Shown here in pieces: positions 49,791 through 59,335 of a DNA stretch of 64,000 bases. The stretch covers positions 124,001-188,000 of the forward strand of contig NZ_CP020465.1 of assembly GCF_002076895.1 (NCBI RefSeq), in the 5' to 3' direction. A model generated the notes under the pieces. It made no database searches. It was not told the origin of the DNA and saw only the letters and a list, made by a program, of their open reading frames with translations. The position numbers and the translations under genes were made by a program. This DNA is from Cognaticolwellia beringensis (GTDB lineage: Bacteria; Pseudomonadota; Gammaproteobacteria; Enterobacterales; Alteromonadaceae). Numbering within the stretch: the stretch's first letter is position 1; every line of letters starts with the position of its first letter.

Positions 49791-50762
49791 ATGAAAACGT
49801 CAATTACTGAAATGTTAAATATAGAGCATCCAGTTATTCAAGGTGGCATGCAGCGTGTGTCAACTGCAGAACTCGTAGCCGCTGTTGCTAATGCTGGCGC
49901 ATTAGGATTTTTAAGTGCTTTAACGCAGCCTACACCGGCTTTGCTGGCAAAAGAAATTGAGCGCACTCGCTCAATGACGGACAAACCTTTTGGCGTCAAT
50001 TTGACTATTTTACCAACACTGACACCGCCGCCTTACGAAGAGTATGCGCAAGTTATTATAGATGCGGGTATCAAAGTTGTTGAAACGGCAGGGCGAAGTC
50101 CAGCACCGTTTATGCCGATGTTCAATGCGGCCGGTATCAAGGTTATTCATAAATGCACCTCGATTCGTCATGCAAAAAAAGCTCAAGCAGTAGGCTGTGC
50201 AGCGGTCACCATTGATGGCTTTGAAGCCGCCGGACACCCAGGCGAAGATGATATTCCTTCGTTGATCTTAGTACCTCGAGCGGTCGATGAATTAGATATT
50301 CCGGTTATAGCCTGTGGAGGTTTTAGTGATGGTCGAGGTTTAGCAGCAGCACTAGCATTGGGCGCTGATGCCGTTAGCATGGGAACACGTTTTCTCTGTA
50401 CGCAAGAAGCCCGCGTTCATCAAAACCTTAAGGATAAGCTGGTTGGTGCAACCGAACTTGATACTCAGCTAATTTTTAGAAAATTTAAAAATACCGCTCG
50501 GGTTTTTAAAAATAGCATTTCTATGGAAGTTGCCGCCATTGAAAGTCGAGAGGGGAGCGAATTTGATGATGTCGCGCCATTAGTGTCTGGACAGCGTGGC
50601 GGTGAATTACTCGAAAGTGGCGATATGGAGCATGGTATTTGGTGGGCAGGAATGTCTTCTGGCTTAGTTTATGACGTGCCGACTATCGATGAATTGGTGA
50701 CTCGTATTGTTAGTGATGCTGAAAGTATTATAAAAAATCGATTAATGTCGATAGTGGGTTAA
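49791..50762 (+). CDS. nitronate monooxygenase-family (FMN, TIM-barrel) protein
   Basis: 323 residues of the nitronate monooxygenase / 2-nitropropane dioxygenase family, which also includes FabK-type enoyl reductases. The FMN-binding barrel is recognised from PVIQGGMQRVST at the N-terminus, FGVNLTIL, TIDGFEAAGHPGE and ACGGFSDGRGLAAALALGADAVSMGTRF. The true substrate is unknown; family members are widely mis-annotated. GGAGTAG precedes the ATG. It ends the CoA-ligase operon, 137 bp after the dehydrogenase. A flavin-dependent reductase or oxidase acting on a CoA intermediate is one option. Confidence 0.85.
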   Translation: MKTSITEMLNIEHPVIQGGMQRVSTAELVAAVANAGALGFLSALTQPTPALLAKEIERTRSMTDKPFGVNLTILPTLTPPPYEEYAQVIIDAGIKVVETAGRSPAPFMPMFNAAGIKVIHKCTSIRHAKKAQAVGCAAVTIDGFEAAGHPGEDDIPSLILVPRAVDELDIPVIACGGFSDGRGLAAALALGADAVSMGTRFLCTQEARVHQNLKDKLVGATELDTQLIFRKFKNTARVFKNSISMEVAAIESREGSEFDDVAPLVSGQRGGELLESGDMEHGIWWAGMSSGLVYDVPTIDELVTRIVSDAESIIKNRLMSIVG

Positions 50763-50909
50763 GGCAACTAACTACTGCGGTATTTCATCATTATCGCAGT
50801 ATGAATACCGTTTATTAGGCATTTAGAAACGTACTGTACTGAGTCACTTGTTATAAAATAACTATCTGACACTTAGCTGCTTTTTAAGCGTATAAAGTAG
50901 AACACTTAA

Positions 50910-50925
50910 TTAACCCAATTGGGAT
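50910..50925 (+). repeat. dispersed intergenic motif, degenerate copy 4
   Basis: TTAACCCAATTGGGAT. The left context AAGTAGAACACTTAA matches copy 3 at 13 or more positions, so this appears to be the same family although the core has drifted. Confidence 0.4.
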
Positions 50926-50950
50926 TATTTAGCACGGGTTAACAAAAATG

Positions 50951-50983
50951 AAAAAGCGAACTAATATTTTAGTTCGCTTTTTT
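50951..50983. terminator. bidirectional terminator (nitronate monooxygenase-like / ccmE)
   Basis: AAAAAGCGAACTAA and TTAGTTCGCTTTTTT form a 14-bp stem with a 4-nt loop and A/T runs on both sides, suitable for both convergent operons. Confidence 0.9.
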
Positions 50984-51048
50984 GTTTATACAGAAATTGA
51001 TACTTGTCAGTAGGCAATAGTTAACTATTTAACATTAACTGCACTTTA

Positions 51049-51534
51049 CTAATAGCTTGATTTAATCGGCTTCACACCCATATCATCAGCGAGCTCTTTC
51101 GGCATGTAGTTTTCATCGTGTTTGGCTAATACTTCACTTGCTTCAATCATATTACCGTTCACTAAAACGCCGTTAGCGACAATACCTTGCCCTTCACGAA
51201 ATAAGTCAGGCAATATGCCGTCGTAGGTTACTGTTACTGTAGGATCTGACTCTGAGAAGCTAATCGGCATTCTCATGTCTGCTAGCTTAAAGCTTACGTG
51301 TAAACTTTCACGGTCCCGGTGAACACTACCTGGCACGACTAAACCACCAATACGTAATCGTTGGCCATTAATCGCTTTAAGGCCGCTGTCTTCTTTACCT
51401 TTGTATATTTCTGAAGGCTTATAAAATAAATCTATATTTTGACTTAGTGCATATAACACTAGACCAGCCACAACACCTAAACCGATGATCAATGACGTTA
51501 CTATGGTTAATCGTTTCTTACGACGGGGATTCAT
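51049..51534 (-). CDS. ccmE: cytochrome c maturation heme chaperone CcmE
   Basis: CcmE holds heme covalently in the periplasm and hands it to the CcmF/H ligation machinery. 161 residues, N-terminal anchor helix (about 9-31), OB-fold body, and the heme-binding motif [10 protein letters not shown] with covalent His139 and axial Tyr143. GAGGTAAC precedes the ATG. Last gene of the ccmABCDE set; ccmFGHI do not follow here and must lie elsewhere. Confidence 0.95.
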   Translation of the reverse strand: MNPRRKKRLTIVTSLIIGLGVVAGLVLYALSQNIDLFYKPSEIYKGKEDSGLKAINGQRLRIGGLVVPGSVHRDRESLHVSFKLADMRMPISFSESDPTVTVTYDGILPDLFREGQGIVANGVLVNGNMIEASEVLAKHDENYMPKELADDMGVKPIKSSY

Positions 51535-51545
51535 GATGTTACCTC

Positions 51546-51779
51546 TTAAATAATATGACTGATATCAGCACCAGTTTGTGCTTTTTGCAGCTCGGCCGCT
51601 TGACGTAATTTTGCTTCACGCTTTATGCGTTGGGCGATTTGTTGCTTAATTTTTTTATGGCTACTGAGGCTAGAAAAAACTAATAATGCTAAGGCTATAA
51701 TACTAGCACCATAAGATAGCCAGACATAAAAGCCATAACCACCCATGTCTAAAAATGCACTGATACTATCAAACTGCAT
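51546..51779 (-). CDS. ccmD: heme exporter subunit CcmD
   Basis: 77-residue single-pass membrane protein that stabilises the CcmABC-CcmE complex. It has the family pattern [16 protein letters not shown], then a transmembrane helix and a basic coiled tail. Overlaps the end of ccmC by 11 bp, as is common for this pair. Confidence 0.9.
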   Translation of the reverse strand: MQFDSISAFLDMGGYGFYVWLSYGASIIALALLVFSSLSSHKKIKQQIAQRIKREAKLRQAAELQKAQTGADISHII

Positions 51780-52527
51780 GCGCTTTCTCCTCGTTAGTTA
51801 CTAATTCACGTACCCAAGGTCGCATGCTGTTACGATTTAATATTTCTGTGCGAAAACGAAGGCATATTAGTGTGGTTACTAAAAAAGCAAAGCCAATAAA
51901 GCAAACTAAAAAGGGCCAAAACATATCGGCAGTCATTGATGGCTGACCTAATTTACTTACTGTTGCACCTTGATGTAGTGTATTCCACCACTCAACGGAA
52001 TACTTAATAATAGGTAAGTTAATAACACCAACTAAGGCGAGAATACCAGCGGCTTTTCCAGCTAAAGTTTTATCCTCAAAGGCATTATGTAAAGCCATAA
52101 CGCCTAAGTATAAAAATAGTAATATCAGTTCAGAGGTAAGCCTAGCATCCCAAATCCACCAAGTGCCCCACATAGGTTTACCCCAGGCCGCGCCAGTAAC
52201 CAGTGCGATAAAAGTAAAGGTCGCGCCGATAGGTGCCATAGCTGCCGCTGAAGCGTCTGCCAGTTTTAGTTGCCATACTAAACCGGATAATGCAGCGATG
52301 GCCATGCCTAAATAGATCCCCATCGACAACATGGCCGCAGGCACATGAATGTAGAAAATTCTAAAGGTATCACCTTGTTGGTAATCTGCTGGAGCAAATA
52401 GCAATGCCCAAGTAATACCTATGGTTAAAAAAGTAAAGGCTAAGCGTGCGCACCAAGGGAGAATTTTACCGGCAAAATGATAGCTAATCTCAGGATTTGC
52501 ATAAGGGTGTAACCACTTCCACATCAT
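51769..52527 (-). CDS. ccmC: heme-handling membrane protein CcmC
   Basis: 252 residues, six predicted transmembrane helices, with the periplasmic tryptophan-rich WGTWWIWDARL motif that binds heme and presents it to CcmE. A histidine on each side (HVPAAMLS, HNAFED, HQGA) is available for axial ligation. Starts one base after ccmB ends. Confidence 0.94.
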   Translation of the reverse strand: MMWKWLHPYANPEISYHFAGKILPWCARLAFTFLTIGITWALLFAPADYQQGDTFRIFYIHVPAAMLSMGIYLGMAIAALSGLVWQLKLADASAAAMAPIGATFTFIALVTGAAWGKPMWGTWWIWDARLTSELILLFLYLGVMALHNAFEDKTLAGKAAGILALVGVINLPIIKYSVEWWNTLHQGATVSKLGQPSMTADMFWPFLVCFIGFAFLVTTLICLRFRTEILNRNSMRPWVRELVTNEEKAHAV

Positions 52528-52528
52528 A

Positions 52529-53212
52529 TTAATTTGTACTCACTTTCAGCGCTGCGCTAACAGCAAAGGGGGCCAAGGTTAACGAGGCAAAAAATATTGC
52601 CGCGATTATAGCAAGTTGTCCGTTATAAGGTAAGTTCATTGCTGCACTGTCAATGGCACTGGTGGCAAAAATGAGCACAGGAATGTAAAGCGGCAACACG
52701 AGTAAGCTTAAAAGCACTCCGCCTTTTTTAATACCGACAGTTAAGGCGACACCTATTGCGCCTAATAAACTCAATACTGGCGTACCTAGCAATAAAGTCA
52801 GCATAAGTGCGCTGTAGCTACTTTCATGCAAATGTAGCAATACCGCTAGCAATGGTGCGATGAGTATTAACGGTAAGCCGGTCAGTAACCAGTGAGCAAA
52901 AATTTTCCCCAGTACTAAAATAAATATCGGATGAGGGCTTAATAACATTTGTTCGAGCGAACCATCAGCATGATCAGATTTAAATAATCTATCCAGTGAC
53001 AGCAATGTTGATAATAATGCAGCAACCCAAATAATGCCTGGTGCGATGCGTGATAGCATAGTGCTTTCTGGGCCAACGCCCAACGGAAATAAAGTGACTA
53101 CAATAATAAAGAAAAGTAATGGATTGATAATATCGTCGCGATGACGAAAAGCGATCATTAGGTCTCTTTTAACAATTAAAGCAAAGGCCGCTCGGTATGA
53201 AAGTTGTGTCAT
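52529..53212 (-). CDS. ccmB: heme exporter membrane subunit CcmB
   Basis: 227 residues, six transmembrane helices, permease partner of CcmA. Conserved MIAFRHRDDIINPLLFF and GPESTMLSRIAPGIIWVAALL segments. Separated from ccmA by 11 bp. Confidence 0.94.
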   Translation of the reverse strand: MTQLSYRAAFALIVKRDLMIAFRHRDDIINPLLFFIIVVTLFPLGVGPESTMLSRIAPGIIWVAALLSTLLSLDRLFKSDHADGSLEQMLLSPHPIFILVLGKIFAHWLLTGLPLILIAPLLAVLLHLHESSYSALMLTLLLGTPVLSLLGAIGVALTVGIKKGGVLLSLLVLPLYIPVLIFATSAIDSAAMNLPYNGQLAIIAAIFFASLTLAPFAVSAALKVSTN

Positions 53213-53223
53213 GAATAATTACC

Positions 53224-53895
53224 CTAATAAAACCGATAAGCTAAAGTGACTTTCTTTACTCGCTCTGCGGGTAATGAGAGATCTTGATGGGTAGTTAATA
53301 TGACACAGCCGCCATTATCGGCATGTTGCATAAAGAGTCGCTCTAATTTTTCTACGCCTAATTTATCGATAGCGGTGAAGGGTTCATCCAAAATCCAAAT
53401 TTTAGCTTGGCTTTGCCACAATCGCGCCAAAGCAATACGACGATGCTGTCCTGCACTTAAGTGAGAAGCGAGCGCATCCTCAAAACCTAATAAATTAACT
53501 TCTGCTAATGTCACTTCGGCTGTTTTGCGATCTAAGCCATGCAAAGTGAGGTTAAACTCAAGATTTTCTTGAGCGGTCATCTCGTCTTTAACACCGGGCA
53601 GATGCCCTAAATACAGTAAATCTTGATGAAATATTTCGCGGTATTGAGCAATGTTTTTATTTTGAAAAGAAACACAGCCGTCATAAGGCTGAGAAAGACC
53701 GGCAAGAATACGCAATAAGCTAGTTTTTCCTGCGCCATTGGGCCCTTCAATTTGTAGAATGTCGCCCGCACAGATACTTAAGTTAAGCGCTTCAAATAAC
53801 ACACGGTCTTCACGTATACATGTTAAGTTGTTCGCACTTAACAAGTTTTTCGTGTTCGATAGCGTAATTTTATTTTCAATGTTTAGGTTTGACAA
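53224..53895 (-). CDS. ccmA: heme exporter ATP-binding subunit CcmA
   Basis: ATPase that drives release of holo-CcmE. 223 residues with Walker [13 protein letters not shown] signature [15 protein letters not shown] and Walker [13 protein letters not shown], all close to E. coli CcmA. The reading frame starts at a TTG (53895); alignment to E. coli CcmA suggests the domain begins about 16-18 residues later, so the N-terminus is uncertain. First gene of ccmABCDE. Confidence 0.93.
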   Translation of the reverse strand: MSNLNIENKITLSNTKNLLSANNLTCIREDRVLFEALNLSICAGDILQIEGPNGAGKTSLLRILAGLSQPYDGCVSFQNKNIAQYREIFHQDLLYLGHLPGVKDEMTAQENLEFNLTLHGLDRKTAEVTLAEVNLLGFEDALASHLSAGQHRRIALARLWQSQAKIWILDEPFTAIDKLGVEKLERLFMQHADNGGCVILTTHQDLSLPAERVKKVTLAYRFY

Positions 53896-54200
53896 ACTTC
53901 TTCACTTAACTCGTTATTACACGAAGGTATTGGTAAAAGTCGTTATTGAGTAATAACAACGACCGAGTGTAACCTGATCGCTGCACACAAAGGGTATGAT
54001 ACTATATCGTTCAAAAAAGGCTAGTAACAGATATTCCGTTGTTATGAGCATTCTAAATTACCGTTAAGTGATCAATTTATGAAATAAATTCGTATGACAA
54101 TATAATTGAATTAATAGCATATTATCATAGGCATGGATAATTCCTTTGCTTAGTTAATTACGATAATATGTCGTTAGAAGTAGCGCTAAAAAGGAAACTC
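53896..54200. other. 305-bp divergent intergenic region (ccmA / peroxidase)
   Basis: AT-rich, no recognisable repeats or RNA genes. AAGGAAA before 54201 is the ribosome-binding site of the peroxidase gene. Confidence 0.45.
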
Positions 54201-54779
54201 ATGAAAAATCTATTGTTGATTACTCTTATTGCTTTAACGCCATTTACTTTTAAAGCACAAGCAGGCTCAGTTATTACTGAATCTAACAATGTAGAAGCGT
54301 CGTCGCAGTGTTTAGCCTTTATGCAGCACAGTGAAAAGAAATTGCATGCAAAAGAAAAGCTAGACCTTTGTAAGTTCACAGCTGGTAAGGCAATATTAAT
54401 TGTAAATACCGCTAGCCATTGCGGTTTTGCACCCCAGTTTACAGCGCTTGAAACCATACACAAAGCATATAAAGATAAAGGCTTAGTCGTTATTGGTTTT
54501 CCTTCAAATGACTTTTTCCAAGAAGAAGATAATGAAAAAGATACCGCTGACATTTGCTTTGTAAATTATGGTGTAACATTCACGATGTTATCACCGGTGC
54601 ATGTATTTGGCAGTGAGGCTCATCCTATTTTTAAACAACTAGCCGATGAAACTACCGCACCAAAGTGGAATTTTTATAAATATTTGGTTAGCGCGGATGG
54701 AAAAACGGTTAAACACTTTAACAGTCGCGTAAAACCTGATTCAAAAGAATTTATCAACGCTGTTAACGAAATTTTATAG
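54201..54779 (+). CDS. secreted glutathione-peroxidase-family (BtuE-like) thiol peroxidase
   Basis: 192 residues with a signal peptide (about 1-21, AQA-G), so probably periplasmic. The peroxidatic cysteine is Cys74 in NTASHCGFAPQF. Cys119 in ADICFVNYGVTF is 45 residues later, the spacing of the Cys37/Cys82 pair of E. coli BtuE, pointing to a two-cysteine thioredoxin-like mechanism rather than true glutathione use. The family Gln in FPCNQF is replaced: the motif reads FPSNDF (Asp104). WNF (156-158) is intact. Two extra N-terminal cysteines (Cys37, Cys57) are present. Nine bases upstream of hemH, suggesting a heme/oxidative-stress link. Confidence 0.87.
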   Translation: MKNLLLITLIALTPFTFKAQAGSVITESNNVEASSQCLAFMQHSEKKLHAKEKLDLCKFTAGKAILIVNTASHCGFAPQFTALETIHKAYKDKGLVVIGFPSNDFFQEEDNEKDTADICFVNYGVTFTMLSPVHVFGSEAHPIFKQLADETTAPKWNFYKYLVSADGKTVKHFNSRVKPDSKEFINAVNEIL

Positions 54780-54788
54780 AGAACATTT

Positions 54789-55805
54789 ATGTCAAGATAT
54801 GCAGGGCAAAGTAAAGAAATTCATGATTGCACCGCGAAAACTGGTGTGCTGTTAACTAATTTAGGAACGCCCGATAGTCCTACGCCCGGTGCGCTTAGAC
54901 GTTACCTGCGTGAATTTTTATCTGATCCACGTGTGGTAGAAATTCCCCGCTTGATTTGGTTAGTTATTTTACATGGCATTATCCTTAGAGTGCGGCCAAA
55001 AAAATCGGCTAAGTTATATGAAAGTATTTGGACAGAGCAGGGCTCGCCTCTATTAGTGATTAGCCAACAACAAAAAGCTAAAGTTGAAAAAGCCCTTACC
55101 GATAAGTATGGCGATAACGTCATCGTCGATGTTGCCATGCGTTATGGTAATCCTTCAATTGGCAACGCGTTAGAAAGTTTTCAAGCACAGGGCGTTAATA
55201 ATATTATTGTTCTGCCTCTGTACCCGCAATATGCGGGGCCAACTACAGGTGCTACGTTTGATGCTGTGTTCAATAAAATTAAAACCTGGCGTTGGATCCC
55301 AAGTATTCATTTTCAAAGTAGTTACCATGATAAGCCGCTTTATATTAAAGCATTAGCGGCAAGTATTAATAACCATATAGCCGCTCATGGCAAACCCGAT
55401 AAGTTGGTTTTTTCTTACCATGGTATGCCAAAATATTTTCTAGAGCAGGGCGATCCATATTATTGTTTTAGTCATAAAACTACGCGTTTAGTGGTTGAAG
55501 AGCTTGGTTTAAGTAAAGATGATTATGTGATGACTTTTCAGTCGCGTTTTGGCAAAGCAGAATGGCTTAAACCCTATACGGATGAAACATTAGCAAGTCT
55601 TGCTGAAGCAGGAAATAAACATGTCGCTATTATTAGCCCAGCCTTTAGCGCTGACTGTTTAGAAACTTTAGAAGAGTTAGTTCACGAAAATAAAGAAATA
55701 TTTATTACTGCGGGTGGTGAACAATATCACTATATTGCCGCACTAAATGACGCAGATGCGCACATTGACGTTATGCTTGATTTAATAGAGCCACATATCA
55801 CTTAA
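54789..55805 (+). CDS. hemH: ferrochelatase
   Basis: HemH inserts Fe2+ into protoporphyrin IX, the last step of heme synthesis. 338 residues with GVLLTNLGTPDSPTP at the start, the metal-site histidine in FSYHGMPK and the acidic FSADCLETLEEL segment. Co-oriented with the peroxidase gene and near the ccm heme-export genes, although those are divergent. Confidence 0.94.
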   Translation: MSRYAGQSKEIHDCTAKTGVLLTNLGTPDSPTPGALRRYLREFLSDPRVVEIPRLIWLVILHGIILRVRPKKSAKLYESIWTEQGSPLLVISQQQKAKVEKALTDKYGDNVIVDVAMRYGNPSIGNALESFQAQGVNNIIVLPLYPQYAGPTTGATFDAVFNKIKTWRWIPSIHFQSSYHDKPLYIKALAASINNHIAAHGKPDKLVFSYHGMPKYFLEQGDPYYCFSHKTTRLVVEELGLSKDDYVMTFQSRFGKAEWLKPYTDETLASLAEAGNKHVAIISPAFSADCLETLEELVHENKEIFITAGGEQYHYIAALNDADAHIDVMLDLIEPHIT

Positions 55806-55854
55806 TAACCTAGGTGATTTTAAGCTAGTTTATATTTTACCAAGAGCCAGAAAC

Positions 55855-55884
55855 AAAAAAACGAAACATAAGTTTCGTTTTTTT
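55855..55884. terminator. bidirectional terminator (hemH / csp)
   Basis: A7CGAAAC and GTTTCGT7 form a 13-bp stem with a 4-nt loop, A- and T-runs flanking; serves both convergent genes. Confidence 0.9.
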
Positions 55885-55926
55885 ATTTATCTTTAGTATT
55901 AACTAAAGAAAGTTTTGCACTTTAGA

Positions 55927-56136
55927 TTAAGATGCAACTACGTTTTCAGCTTCAGGACCTTTTTGGCCTTGTTTTACGCTGAAAGTTACCGCTTGACCAT
56001 CAGTCAAAGTACGGAAACCGTCACCAGAGATTGCACTAAAGTGAACAAAAACGTCAGCGCCGTTTTCTTGCTCGATGAAACCGAATCCTTTAGATTCGTT
56101 AAAAAATTTTACTTTACCAGTTACTGTATCAGACAT
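55927..56136 (-). CDS. cold-shock protein (CspA family)
   Basis: 69-residue single-stranded nucleic-acid-binding OB fold. RNP1 KGFGFIEQ and RNP2 VFVHFSAI are intact; the protein ends GPEAENVV as in CspA-family chaperones. It probably melts RNA secondary structure and acts as an antiterminator. Which paralogue it is (CspA, C, E or D) cannot be said. A long leader precedes it, typical of cold-inducible members. Confidence 0.94.
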   Translation of the reverse strand: MSDTVTGKVKFFNESKGFGFIEQENGADVFVHFSAISGDGFRTLTDGQAVTFSVKQGQKGPEAENVVAS

Positions 56137-56340
56137 ACTAACATTTCTCGCAGATCAAAAATTAAAGTTTAGCCAAAATGGCCATATGCGGAGTAAATGC
56201 TCTCTACCTAAAAGAAGGCAAAGAAAGGTTTCCAGTAACACATATTAAAGCGTCTAGGCTGATCATAGGTCTATTGACCACAAGATCTCTCCTTATCCCG
56301 AAACGCAAAAACTCAACGCGAAGACATATTAACACAATAG
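56137..56340 (-). promoter_or_regulatory. long untranslated leader of the cold-shock gene
   Basis: About 200 bp of non-coding sequence lies between the cold-shock ATG and the end of the valS terminator region. CspA-family mRNAs often carry leaders of this size that fold differently at low temperature. No specific cold-box was verified, so the assignment rests on position and length. Confidence 0.4.
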
Positions 56341-56390
56341 AATTTAGGAATCTCTAAAAAACACTAAGATTAGCTGACTTTTTTAAAATA

Positions 56391-56420
56391 AAAAAAAGCC
56401 AGCTAAGATGCTGGCTTTTA
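56391..56420 (-). terminator. Rho-independent terminator for valS
   Basis: On the minus strand AAAAGCCAGC and GCTGGCTTTTTTTT form a 10-bp stem, 6-nt loop and T-run, 22 bp after the valS stop. Confidence 0.88.
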
Positions 56421-56442
56421 TGATTTATTTCGAACTAATCAG

Positions 56443-59313
56443 CTAAATTTCAGCTATTTGGGCTTTCTGGTCAACCATTTTAGCGATGGTAGACTCAGCT
56501 TCGGCTAACTTAGCTTTTTCTTTATTGATAACAGATTCAGGGGCTTTGCCAACAAAACTTTCGTTATTCAGCTTGCCTCGAACACGGTCTGCATCTTTTG
56601 ATAACTTATCAATGGCTTTATCTAAACGCGCTAATTCAGCATCTTTATCTATTAATCCTGCCATGGGTATTAATAGTGATAAATTGCCAACAACAGCGGT
56701 TGCTGAAGCAGGGCCATTATCATCGCTGGCGAGTACAGTAATACTGTCGAGTTTAGCTAAGGCACTAATAAATTGCTCGTTTTCCGTTAAGCGACGTTGA
56801 TCATCAGCGCTAACGTTTTTTAAAAGCACAGGCAACGGCTTACTAGGGGCAATATCCATTTCGCCGCGAATGTTACGAATAGCAACAATAAGTTGTTTAA
56901 CCCACTCTAAATCGTCAATAGCGGTTTGGTCGCATTGGCTTTCATCAAACTGTGGGAAGCTTTGAATCATAATGCTATCGCCAGTTTTTTCAAAGTTAGT
57001 CAAAGGCACTACACGCTGCCAAATTGTTTCAGTGATAAACGGCATAATAGGGTGCATTAAACGCAATAAAGCTTCTAAAACAGTAACTAAGGTATGACGG
57101 GTTCCACGTTGTTGCGCTTCATTACCTTTAAATAGCACAGGTTTAGTGAGCTCTAAATACCAGTCACAGAATTGATTCCAGGTAAATTCGTATAAAGCCT
57201 GTGAAGCAAGATCAAAGCGATAAGAGTTAAACGCTTCATGCACTGTTTTAACTGTTTGTTGAAATTGTCCCATAATCCAGCGATCAGCTAATGAAAACGT
57301 CATTTCTCCAGCTGGTTGGTTTGATGACGTTCGACCACAGTCAAACTCTTCAGTATTCATCATGACATAACGGCTGGCATTCCATAATTTATTGGTAAAG
57401 TTACGGTAACCTTCAAGACGTTTCATATCCCAGCTAATATCACGACCGGTAGTTGCTACAGACGTTAAGGTAAAACGTAAGGCATCAGTACCATGTGCTT
57501 CAATACCGTTTGGATATTCTTTCTTGGTCAGTTTTTCAATTTTAGCGGCCAATTTAGGCTGCATCATATTACCAGTACGTTTTTCTAATAAGTCTTCAAG
57601 AGAAATACCATCAATCATATCTAATGGATCAACAACATTACCTTTTGATTTACTCATTTTATCGCCATTTTCATCGCGAATAAGGCCGGTCATGTAGACT
57701 TTTTTAAATGGTATTTGTGATTTGCCATTCTCGTCTTTGTTGAAATGCATGGTCATCATGATCATACGAGCAACCCAGAAGAAAATAATATCAAAACCGG
57801 TTACCAAAACATCAGTCGGGTGAAAAGTTTTTAAATCTTCAGTTTCTTTTGGCCACCCTAGGGTAGAGAAAGTCCATAATGCTGATGAAAACCAAGTATC
57901 AAGCACGTCATCGTCTTGTTTTAACTTCATATCATCGGCAATGGTGTTGTTAGCGCGAACTTCAGCTTCAGTTCGACCCACATAAACTTTACCATTTTCG
58001 TCATACCAAGCTGGAATTCTGTGTCCCCACCAAAGTTGACGTGAAATACACCAATCTTGAATGTTATTCATCCAAGCAAAATACATGTTTTCGTATTGCT
58101 TAGGTACAAACTCAATTTGGCCGTCTTTTACTGCATCAACTGCAGGCCCTGCTAATTTTTCAACACGTACATACCATTGGTCAGTCAATAATGGCTCGAT
58201 AATTACACCAGAGCGATCGCCGTAAGGCGCGACTAAGTCATGCTCTTTTACTTCAACTAATAAACCTAATTCGTCAAACTTAGCCACGATGGCTTTTCGG
58301 GCAACAAATCGGTCCATGCCAGCAAATTCAGCCGGTAATGCGGTGTCGTAGGCATTACAGACTTCACCTTTGGTATCATAGATTTCAGCGGCGGCTAATA
58401 CGGCAGCGTCTTTATCAAAAATATTGATTTGTGGTAATTGGTGACGCTTACCTACTTCATTATCGTTAAAGTCATGAGCAGGGGTGATTTTTACACAACC
58501 TGTGCCTTTTTCCATATCAGCATGATCATCACCAACAATGGGAATTAAGCGATTAACTAAAGGTAATAATACTTGCTTGCCGATTAAATCTTTATATCGA
58601 GGATCTTCAGGATTAACGGCAATACCGGTGTCACCTAACATGGTTTCAGGGCGCGTGGTTGCTACCACTAAATAATCTAGACCTTCAGCCGTTTTTGCAC
58701 CATCAGCTAACGGATAACGCAAGTGCCACATGTGGCCTTTTTTATCTTTGTTTTCTACTTCTAAATCAGAAATAGCGGTATGGAATTTTGGATCCCAATT
58801 CACTAAGCGTTTACCACGGTAAATCAGGTCGTCTTCAAATAAACGAACAAAAACTTCTTGGACCGCTTCAGACATACCATCGTCCATGGTAAACCTTTCA
58901 CGTGACCAATCTATCGAGTTACCTAAACGGCGCATTTGCTTACCGATTGTGCCACCCGATTCTTCTTTCCATTGCCAAATTTTATCAATGAAACCTTCAC
59001 GGCCATAGTCGTGACGGGTTTTATCTTCTTCTGCGGCAATTTTACGTTCTACGACCATTTGCGTTGCGATACCAGCGTGGTCACAACCGGTTTGCCATAA
59101 GGTATTTTTACCTTGCATACGTTGGTAACGAATTAAGGTGTCCATTATGGTTTGCTGAAAAGCATGGCCCATATGCAAACTACCCGTTACGTTGGGCGGT
59201 GGAATAGCAATGCTGTAGCTGTCGCCTTCACCTGTCGGGCTAAAGTAACCTTGTTCTTCCCAGCTTTTATACAGGGATTGTTCAATGTCAGAGGGGGTAA
59301 ATGTTTTTTCCAT
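56443..59313 (-). CDS. valS: valyl-tRNA synthetase
   Basis: Class I aminoacyl-tRNA synthetase that charges tRNA-Val and edits mischarged Thr. 956 residues; HIGH motif HMGH (47-50) within [18 protein letters not shown] motif in [10 protein letters not shown], editing (CP1) domain with [12 protein letters not shown], anticodon-binding domain, and C-terminal coiled coil (about 890-955). ATG 59313 aligns with the E. coli start (MEKT); an upstream in-frame ATG at 59388 would overlap holC. It begins 22 bp after holC. Confidence 0.96.
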   Translation of the reverse strand: MEKTFTPSDIEQSLYKSWEEQGYFSPTGEGDSYSIAIPPPNVTGSLHMGHAFQQTIMDTLIRYQRMQGKNTLWQTGCDHAGIATQMVVERKIAAEEDKTRHDYGREGFIDKIWQWKEESGGTIGKQMRRLGNSIDWSRERFTMDDGMSEAVQEVFVRLFEDDLIYRGKRLVNWDPKFHTAISDLEVENKDKKGHMWHLRYPLADGAKTAEGLDYLVVATTRPETMLGDTGIAVNPEDPRYKDLIGKQVLLPLVNRLIPIVGDDHADMEKGTGCVKITPAHDFNDNEVGKRHQLPQINIFDKDAAVLAAAEIYDTKGEVCNAYDTALPAEFAGMDRFVARKAIVAKFDELGLLVEVKEHDLVAPYGDRSGVIIEPLLTDQWYVRVEKLAGPAVDAVKDGQIEFVPKQYENMYFAWMNNIQDWCISRQLWWGHRIPAWYDENGKVYVGRTEAEVRANNTIADDMKLKQDDDVLDTWFSSALWTFSTLGWPKETEDLKTFHPTDVLVTGFDIIFFWVARMIMMTMHFNKDENGKSQIPFKKVYMTGLIRDENGDKMSKSKGNVVDPLDMIDGISLEDLLEKRTGNMMQPKLAAKIEKLTKKEYPNGIEAHGTDALRFTLTSVATTGRDISWDMKRLEGYRNFTNKLWNASRYVMMNTEEFDCGRTSSNQPAGEMTFSLADRWIMGQFQQTVKTVHEAFNSYRFDLASQALYEFTWNQFCDWYLELTKPVLFKGNEAQQRGTRHTLVTVLEALLRLMHPIMPFITETIWQRVVPLTNFEKTGDSIMIQSFPQFDESQCDQTAIDDLEWVKQLIVAIRNIRGEMDIAPSKPLPVLLKNVSADDQRRLTENEQFISALAKLDSITVLASDDNGPASATAVVGNLSLLIPMAGLIDKDAELARLDKAIDKLSKDADRVRGKLNNESFVGKAPESVINKEKAKLAEAESTIAKMVDQKAQIAEI

Positions 59314-59335
59314 CAGAGTTTCCGTCAGAAGATTT

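Noticed and set aside
45541..50762. Calling the four-gene unit a cai (carnitine) operon
   Set aside because: Only the hydratase is specifically Cai-like. The ligase is of the NDP-forming type, not CaiC, the dehydrogenase is not close to CaiA, and CaiT, CaiB and CaiE are missing.
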